From: WJJR01 sp964440935
Lineage (GTDB): Bacteria; Zixibacteria; MSB-5A5; WJJR01
Assembly (NCBI GenBank): GCA_964440935.1
Contig: CAYTTY010000055.1
Location: 1-20,228, forward strand
Direction of reading: 5' to 3'
Length of the DNA stretch: 20,228 bases
Of this stretch, positions 15,461 to 20,228 are shown in pieces. The first letter of the stretch is position 1. The number at the start of each line of letters is the position of its first letter. The position numbers were made by a program, and so were the translations under genes. A model generated the notes under the pieces. That model was given only the letters and a program-made list of their open reading frames with translations, did not search any database and was not told the DNA's origin.

Positions 15461-16264
15461 CTACGGCAGGTCTTCACAGGGATCACACAGCGTATCCCCA
15501 TTGAAAAACAGGTACGCGATCAATTGATTCAGGTCGACCGCATCGTAAGCGTTGTCACAATTGTAATCGCCACGATGAATGTGCGGGCAATCCGCATCAT
15601 TCGGCGGTATCGGTCCGTTGAAAAACAGCCCCATGATCATCATGTTCAAATCAACAGCATCTCTGGCGCCATCATCCGAGATATCGCCATGCTCATCGCA
15701 AAAACAGGGGCTATAGGCGATTACTCCCGGAGTGACCGCGCCCGGAAGGAAAGGCTCATTGGCAACATCGGAGAAAAGTGTCTGATACGTCGCCAGTGGC
15801 GGGGACGCAGCCAATTCACCGCTGATGATCGTGACATCACTGTCAAACACATACGCCGAATCACGCCCAAAATACAATCGCGCCACCGCTCCCGAGCCCG
15901 GAGGCAGACGTTTCTGTGTGGGCATATACGCGATGGCCACGCCCGTGTCGCTGTCGGCCATCGTCCAGCGGTGATAACCGGGCACGTTCCAACGACCCAC
16001 ATTAAGACGCACACTATCGAGACGTAACGCCGGGTTGTCCCACACCAGCACCATCTGTGCGACACTCAGCGAGTCATCGGTAGTGGTTTCCAGATCGAGC
16101 ACGATCAGCGTGTCGCCACGCCAGCCAGTTGATGGCATCACGAGCGTATCCGACTCATTCGGGTCGGACTTCCACGATACATCCGCTCTCACATTCTGCG
16201 CTATCACAAGCAGGGCAGCGATGCAGATGATCAGGACAGCAGACAGTCGAGCAAACAGGGTCAT
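15461..16264 (-). CDS. Secreted protein with cohesin-like domain and C-terminal dockerin-like repeats
   Basis: This gene encodes 267 residues. A signal peptide (hydrophobic LSAVLIICIAALLVIA, cleavage near VRA) is followed by one beta-sandwich-like domain at about 29-182. This domain (GWRGDTLIVLDLETTTDDSL, QMVLVWDNPALRLDSV, LPPGSGAVARLYF) resembles cohesin-type domains. Residues 187-263 form a cysteine-rich, dockerin-like module with two repeats: CFCDEHGDISDDGARDAVDL and RGDYNCDNAYDAVDLNQLIA, each followed by a LFFNG-type turn, and a final CDPC. The D/N-x-D/N pattern suggests calcium binding. The first repeat is imperfect (GDISDDGARD). The gene lies 85 bp downstream of the metalloprotease and may be cotranscribed. 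The function is probably extracellular binding or structure. The start ATG lacks a strong ribosome-binding site. Confidence 0.8.
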   Translation of the reverse strand: MTLFARLSAVLIICIAALLVIAQNVRADVSWKSDPNESDTLVMPSTGWRGDTLIVLDLETTTDDSLSVAQMVLVWDNPALRLDSVRLNVGRWNVPGYHRWTMADSDTGVAIAYMPTQKRLPPGSGAVARLYFGRDSAYVFDSDVTIISGELAASPPLATYQTLFSDVANEPFLPGAVTPGVIAYSPCFCDEHGDISDDGARDAVDLNMMIMGLFFNGPIPPNDADCPHIHRGDYNCDNAYDAVDLNQLIAYLFFNGDTLCDPCEDLP

Positions 16265-16349
16265 TACACTGGTCGGCTCTCAGGGCCGAATGGTTTCGGT
16301 TGGCGGGTATGCGGCGCACCGGCACCGGCTGGTTCACACGGATCGGGAA

Positions 16350-18371
16350 TCACTGGCATGGATCACATGACGGATTCCCATTCATAAATACGTAATCGAC
16401 CGCCCGTGAGACATCAGAAGCGTCAATAAATCCATCACAATTGTAATCGGCGCGATTCAGATGAGGGCACAGGGGATCGGTCGGAGCTGGGTCGGCATTG
16501 AGGAATGCTTCTGCCGATATTGCCAAGATATCCAGAAGATCAATGTGAGCGTCGTCGCGGGGATTACCGTGTTCGCTGCAATCGCATATCGGACTGCAAT
16601 TTAGGATGCCACGTGAAGAGGCGACACCACAGATGATATTGTAATGCTCCCCGGCGATTGGACCATCCGGACCGCTTAAGACCGGATGGAGGAGGGCGTC
16701 GGCGTCAAGCAGCGCCTGCGCGCCATCGGCGAAATCAGGATCGGCTGGAAGGAGGAAGTGTGAATAGAGGACGATCCGATCGGTGGTTGAACGCCCGATC
16801 TCTTCAAAGATTTCCCACAGCATCGCCGACCAGATTTCACCATCGGCGTGAACCTGATCGACCATGTCGCCGGGGTAGGTCTTGTCGGTGTTCACCAACC
16901 GCAGGTAGTGGGCCGGCCCGCTGGCCAGGCCCTTCGCGTTCCATTCGCCAAAGAACTCGGGCGGGAAGATGTGCGCGACCGAGGAATCATACGTGGCCGA
17001 AGCCGCCCAGTAATCACAGAACCCCTCCGCCATCGCACCGGTCTCGTTGCCATACCCATTGTCGGCCGAGCCGAAAAAGACCCCCGGATTGCTGTTGTCC
17101 TGGATCGCGTGGCCGTACTCGTGGAGAATGATGTCGGCGTCTTCGGCATCGTCGACACCCCCATCGCCAAATTGGATGTATCCCGACCCCACCGGACTGC
17201 CGGTATAAAACGAATTGTCCCACCCGAAAAGGGCGTGCGCGTCAACCTCGATCGGACGGTTATTGATATCATAGAAGCCGAGCGATTGGATATAGGCCTG
17301 GTTGCGGTCGATCGTGTAGTAGGCCATCACCTCTTCAAACGCATCGTGGTCGCGCCAGTACAGGAAACTGCCGGTTGTCGAGGTCGGAGCCACGTTCGTC
17401 GGGATCGATTTGTTCACCAAACGAACATACAATCCACCGAGCGTATACAGACCACCCACCGGCTCATCGAGATTCTCCAGCGTGACCAACCGATAGCCAG
17501 CGGAGGGGACCGCGCTGGCCGCATCGTTCTCATCGCGCAGCGACACATCGGCCAACGAGACCACCGGATTCGGATCAAACACACGTCCGGATCCGATCGC
17601 CTCCTGTATGAGACGTCGCTGCCGCACAACCGTGCCCGATGCCGCATCGACGAGGACCTCCCAAGGCTCCCAGTAGCCTCGGTTGACCGATACAAAAACC
17701 GCGTACACCAAAGTCGGGTCGGGATCAGCCAGTACCGCCAATTCGGGTCTTTGATCTACCCGATGCGATAAAGAGGGATCAATCGCCTGCCAGGCGTTTG
17801 TGATTGCAACCGTTTCAGACAATGAGGGAATCATCGTCTTGAGTGGCGATGGGCGAACCGCGCTCGATGACACATGACGAACAGCGCCGTCGCTCACCAT
17901 TATCGCGATGCGGGCATCGATCACTGGAATCGCATTGACCGTTTGTTGCAGTGTGACCAAGTTACCGCCCGGCAGTTGCTGCTGGCGTAGCGGACTAACG
18001 TCAATGGAAGCCGGCATTGCTGTGTCCGAAAGTCCGAACAACTCGCGGTGATCGCGAACAAATCGCAGAGCCACATCAGTCGGCTGACCCGGATAACGCT
18101 CTGACACGCCACCTGTGATCGAACGAGGGAGACCTTGTGTTGATCCCCAGCGAACGTCCCACTGATGTTGCGCAGTCGCTTGCAGCTTGCTAACAGCACT
18201 GCGCATATGCTCCGGCGCTGAATCCGCCGTTAGCACCGCATGCTCTGCAGACGCATGACCCACATTAATGCGGAGAGAAATAGTAAGAGAAAAACCAAGA
18301 GCGATCAGTAGACACGACCGCGCGAAGATACCCCCCCGGACACCTCGCAATAGAACCCCCTTGATGCACAT
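16350..18371 (-). CDS. Secreted zinc metalloprotease, M36 fungalysin-like, with C-terminal dockerin-like module
   Basis: This gene encodes up to 673 residues. The signal peptide core is CLLIALGFSLTISLRI. Residues about 70-170 form an FTP/PepSY-type inhibitory propeptide (ALRFVRDHRELFGLSD, LVTLQQTVNAIPVIDARIAI). The catalytic part contains the zinc motif HEYGH (417-421: two His ligands and the catalytic Glu) and a downstream EGFCDYW (Glu449, the likely third zinc ligand). HADGEIWSAMLWEIFEEIG follows, as in bacterial M36-like peptidases. Residues 596-673 are a cysteine-rich dockerin-like module (CDCSEHGNPRDDAHIDLLDI, CPHLNRADYNCDGFIDASDV, CDPC) like that of the neighbour. The ATG at 18371 sits directly against AAGGA, which is too close. 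A TTG at 18350 has AAGGGGG five bases before it and keeps the signal peptide, so it is a credible alternative start. The protein is presumably secreted as a zymogen that cleaves proteins outside the cell. Confidence 0.9.
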   Translation of the reverse strand: MCIKGVLLRGVRGGIFARSCLLIALGFSLTISLRINVGHASAEHAVLTADSAPEHMRSAVSKLQATAQHQWDVRWGSTQGLPRSITGGVSERYPGQPTDVALRFVRDHRELFGLSDTAMPASIDVSPLRQQQLPGGNLVTLQQTVNAIPVIDARIAIMVSDGAVRHVSSSAVRPSPLKTMIPSLSETVAITNAWQAIDPSLSHRVDQRPELAVLADPDPTLVYAVFVSVNRGYWEPWEVLVDAASGTVVRQRRLIQEAIGSGRVFDPNPVVSLADVSLRDENDAASAVPSAGYRLVTLENLDEPVGGLYTLGGLYVRLVNKSIPTNVAPTSTTGSFLYWRDHDAFEEVMAYYTIDRNQAYIQSLGFYDINNRPIEVDAHALFGWDNSFYTGSPVGSGYIQFGDGGVDDAEDADIILHEYGHAIQDNSNPGVFFGSADNGYGNETGAMAEGFCDYWAASATYDSSVAHIFPPEFFGEWNAKGLASGPAHYLRLVNTDKTYPGDMVDQVHADGEIWSAMLWEIFEEIGRSTTDRIVLYSHFLLPADPDFADGAQALLDADALLHPVLSGPDGPIAGEHYNIICGVASSRGILNCSPICDCSEHGNPRDDAHIDLLDILAISAEAFLNADPAPTDPLCPHLNRADYNCDGFIDASDVSRAVDYVFMNGNPSCDPCQ

Positions 18372-18412
18372 TCCTTGTGCGTAGAGTGTTTCGGGCTTCC
18401 GTTCTCGGCGCG

Positions 18413-18441
18413 ATGATCGATGAAAAGTAATCCGTTGTCAA
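18413..18441 (-). promoter_or_regulatory. Candidate promoter of the metalloprotease gene
   Basis: On the minus strand a perfect TTGACA (18441-18436) and GATCAT (18418-18413, four of six consensus positions) are separated by exactly 17 bases. Transcription would begin near 18406, about 35 bases before the annotated start. Confidence 0.5.
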
Positions 18442-18587
18442 CAAGGGAAATGCGTACGATCTAGTAAAGCGTGAGATTGGCCCGGTTCTATTTGAATTCA
18501 CCGTGCGATTGACCTTAGCATGTGTCGCGAAAAGTTCTGCGGAACTGAAACAGTCGAGTTCAGTCCCGATCTAGATGTTATAGACAG

Positions 18588-19790
18588 ATGTCCAGCAGCC
18601 CGTACACCATAGTCACGCTCAAGAGCGGCAAAGAGAAACCCGGTCGGATTCATCATCCGTGGGTGTTTTCGGGTGCTGTCGAACGCCTCAGCCAGGCACC
18701 CAGTTCAGGTGAAGTCGTTGAGGTTCAAGAAAATAACGGGGCATTCGTCGCTTACGGATACTACAATCCGAAGTCACAGATTGTGGCCCGCCTGCTGACA
18801 TGGGATCAGGATGAACAGATCAACGATGAGTGGTGGATCCGGAGACTCACCGAGTCGATCGCGCGTCGCGCCGATCTCCTCGAGAATGGGACGACCGATG
18901 CCGTCCGCTTAGTGCACGCCGAGGCTGATGGATTGCCGGGCTTGGTCGTCGACAAATTCAATGACCTGCTGGTGTTGCAGGCCCAGACAGCCGGAATTGA
19001 CCGCATTAAGCAATTGGTTACCAAACACCTACAATCATCCTTCAGCCCCACTTGCATTCTCGAACGGACAGATCCGCATGCCCGCTCGCTGGAGGGATTG
19101 CCACCCGCACGGGGGCCACTCGAAGGACCCAATCCGCCGATGCATATCACGATCGAAGAGCATGGGCGGCGCTTCCTGGTCGACGTCCTGCGCGGGCAGA
19201 AGACCGGATTCTATCTCGATCAGCGCGAGAATCGTCGGGTGGTTGGCGCGTACGCGAAGAACGGCGATGTGCTCGACTGCTTTGCCTACACCGGTGGCTT
19301 CACGGTTCATGCCATGGTCAATGGGGCGAAGACCATCACCAGCATCGAATCATCGGCGCCCGCGGTGCAACTGATGCGCAAGAATATCGATTTGAATTGT
19401 GGATCGAAGAAACCAATTACCTTGATCTGCGACAATGTCTTCGAACGGTTGCGGACATTCCGTGACGAGGGCCGACAATTCGACATGGTGATTCTCGATC
19501 CGCCCAAGCTGGCGCCCACCCGCGCCCATGTCGACAAGGCGCTCCGCAGTTACAAAGACCTGAACCTGCTGGCAATGAAGGTGCTCCGCCCCAACGGCAT
19601 CCTCGCCACGTTTTCCTGCTCAGGTGGTGTCAACCCGGGACGGTTTCAGCAGGTGGTCTCGTGGGCGGCTCTCGATGCCGGCCGCGACGTGCAGGTTATC
19701 CAACGCCTCGGCCAACCCTCCGATCACCCGGTACTGTTGTCTTTCCCCGAGTCAGAATACCTGAAGGGTCTGATCTGCCGCGTCGTGTGA
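18588..19790 (+). CDS. rlmI: 23S rRNA m5C methyltransferase, class I SAM-dependent
   Basis: This gene encodes 400 residues, the length of RlmI (396 in E. coli), which methylates C5 of cytosine 1962 in 23S rRNA. An N-terminal PUA RNA-binding domain (about 6-80; RIHHPWVFSGAVERL) is followed by the central RGQKTGFYLDQRENR (202-216) typical of this family. Next come SAM motif I DVLDCFAYTGGF (227-238), the acidic ribose-binding residue in TSIESS, the DPPKLAP motif (304-310), the catalytic cysteine region TFSCSGG (341-347), and a C-terminal DHPVLLSFPESEYLKGL. All key residues are present. The start at 18588 lacks a strong ribosome-binding site; TTATAG lies just upstream of it. It is a single gene, divergent from the metalloprotease. 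Confidence 0.95.
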   Translation: MSSSPYTIVTLKSGKEKPGRIHHPWVFSGAVERLSQAPSSGEVVEVQENNGAFVAYGYYNPKSQIVARLLTWDQDEQINDEWWIRRLTESIARRADLLENGTTDAVRLVHAEADGLPGLVVDKFNDLLVLQAQTAGIDRIKQLVTKHLQSSFSPTCILERTDPHARSLEGLPPARGPLEGPNPPMHITIEEHGRRFLVDVLRGQKTGFYLDQRENRRVVGAYAKNGDVLDCFAYTGGFTVHAMVNGAKTITSIESSAPAVQLMRKNIDLNCGSKKPITLICDNVFERLRTFRDEGRQFDMVILDPPKLAPTRAHVDKALRSYKDLNLLAMKVLRPNGILATFSCSGGVNPGRFQQVVSWAALDAGRDVQVIQRLGQPSDHPVLLSFPESEYLKGLICRVV

Positions 19791-19797
19791 TTTGTTC

Positions 19798-19960
19798 GAG
19801 CGATTGTCATATATCTTTTCCGTTCGGATCAGGGTGCCACGGGCCTTCAGGGGCGTGTTGAAAAACCTGCTGACTATCATCACCTCAGACTGGGGAGGGC
19901 GAGGCTCCCGCCGAGCCGCAACGGCATGTCCCACAGCTAAGCTCGGCAGGAGCCTCGCCC
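19798..19960 (+). repeat. Compound palindromic element downstream of rlmI, inverted relative to 15186-15455
   Basis: Bases 19803-19857 match the reverse complement of 15396-15450 at 50 of 55 positions, covering the ATTGTCA/TTCCG motif and CAGGGTGCCACGGGCC. Bases 19850-19916 match the reverse complement of 15291-15357 at 66 of 67. The right part folds as a hairpin with 20-bp arms (19897-19916 with 19941-19960, one mismatch). The loop CGCAACGGCATGT has the same orientation as in the 15.2-kb copy although the outer part is flipped. The element starts eight bases after the rlmI stop. Confidence 0.85.
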
Positions 19961-20014
19961 ATACGCGCTAACTTAAGGATTGTGTGTATTGTCTCCGTGT
20001 TGTATGTTCGAGAC

Positions 20015-20221
20015 ATGGAGATGACACGGTATGTTACGAATGATGGTGACTGGCTGCATGTGGTGAGTTTGCTTCCCCGGGACCTGGACGAATCATGTCG
20101 AGCTAAGTTAGCTATTGAGCGGTTCCGTGAGATTCGGTCGGCGGCGGACTTGCTGCGGCTGTATTTGGCCTATCCCGGATATTTCACGAGTGGTTCAGTG
20201 AGGGGTCTGTACTCAGGTTGA
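20015..20221 (+). pseudogene. N-terminal fragment of an IS4-type DDE transposase
   Basis: About 68 residues (MEMTRYVTNDGDWLHVVSLL and following) match the usual N-terminus of IS4-family transposases: a Trp-rich start, LPRDLDESCR, then REIRSAADLLRLYLAYPG, equivalent to the helical segment before the SLRE-type motif. The frame ends at TGA 20219-20221 where the conserved part of the protein should continue. The last residues (YFTSGSVRGLYSG) no longer fit the family, so a frameshift or a truncation has occurred. The window ends seven bases later, so the rest may continue in another frame. An upstream in-frame GTG at 19982 would add 11 residues. Confidence 0.55.
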
Positions 20222-20228
20222 GGCGTGT

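Noticed and set aside
16848..17771. Plus-strand open frame of 307 codons inside the metalloprotease gene
   Set aside because: It is antisense to a gene with clear catalytic motifs, and its product has no recognisable domain.

Overview
The window reads as a stretch of chromosome from an uncultured, moderately GC-rich Gram-negative-type bacterium. The best clue to its identity is a pair of exported proteins (15461-16264 and 16350-18371) that end in the same cysteine-rich, dockerin-like module (two D/N-rich calcium-loop-like repeats, Cys-Pro-His and a terminal CDPC). Modules of this style are common in Candidatus Zixibacteria and related lineages of the FCB group. That assignment is an inference from style, not a phylogeny.

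Layout, left to right. 1-815: a broken REP-associated tyrosine transposase (minus strand) and a cluster of four short palindromes. 807-1196: a hotdog-fold acyl-CoA thioesterase (minus). 1475-2680: an exported protein of unknown function (minus). 2977-10229: a tight minus-strand cluster nuoA-H-J-K-L-M-N encoding only the membrane arm of respiratory complex I; nuoB, C, D, E, F, G and I are absent, and nuoA is followed directly by nuoH. 10230-10727: intergenic DNA with a likely nuo promoter and the first copy of a 128-bp repeat. 10728-11714: an orphan exported protein (plus). 11715-12101: more palindromes and the second copy of the 128-bp repeat (127/128 identical, direct). 12102-14704: a MacA-like lipoprotein adaptor and a MacB/FtsX-like permease, translationally coupled, with no ATPase gene beside them. 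14705-15460: no gene, several repeats. 15461-18371: a cohesin-like/dockerin-like secreted protein and a secreted M36-like zinc metalloprotease (both minus). 18588-19790: the 23S rRNA methyltransferase RlmI (plus). 19791-20228: repeats and the remnant of an IS4-type transposase.

How it works together. The nuo genes would build the proton-pumping arm of complex I and need catalytic subunits from another locus. The adaptor and permease would form an envelope-spanning efflux or export pump and need an ATPase from elsewhere. The protease and its neighbour are probably exported together and share a C-terminal module, which suggests a common partner or anchoring route.

The most unusual aspect is the density of palindromic repeats. 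They occur at the 3' end of almost every transcription unit, in several families, and larger blocks recur as inverted or direct copies within the window: 47/47 between 1-47 and 15125-15171; 66/67 between 15291-15357 and 19850-19916; 50/55 between 15396-15450 and 19803-19857; 127/128 between 10507-10634 and 11914-12041. A short motif (ATTGTCA, then TTCCG about 10 bases later) stands at the edge of these blocks and at four places lies just downstream of a stop codon in the same orientation. I found no tRNA, rRNA, CRISPR array or complete mobile element.
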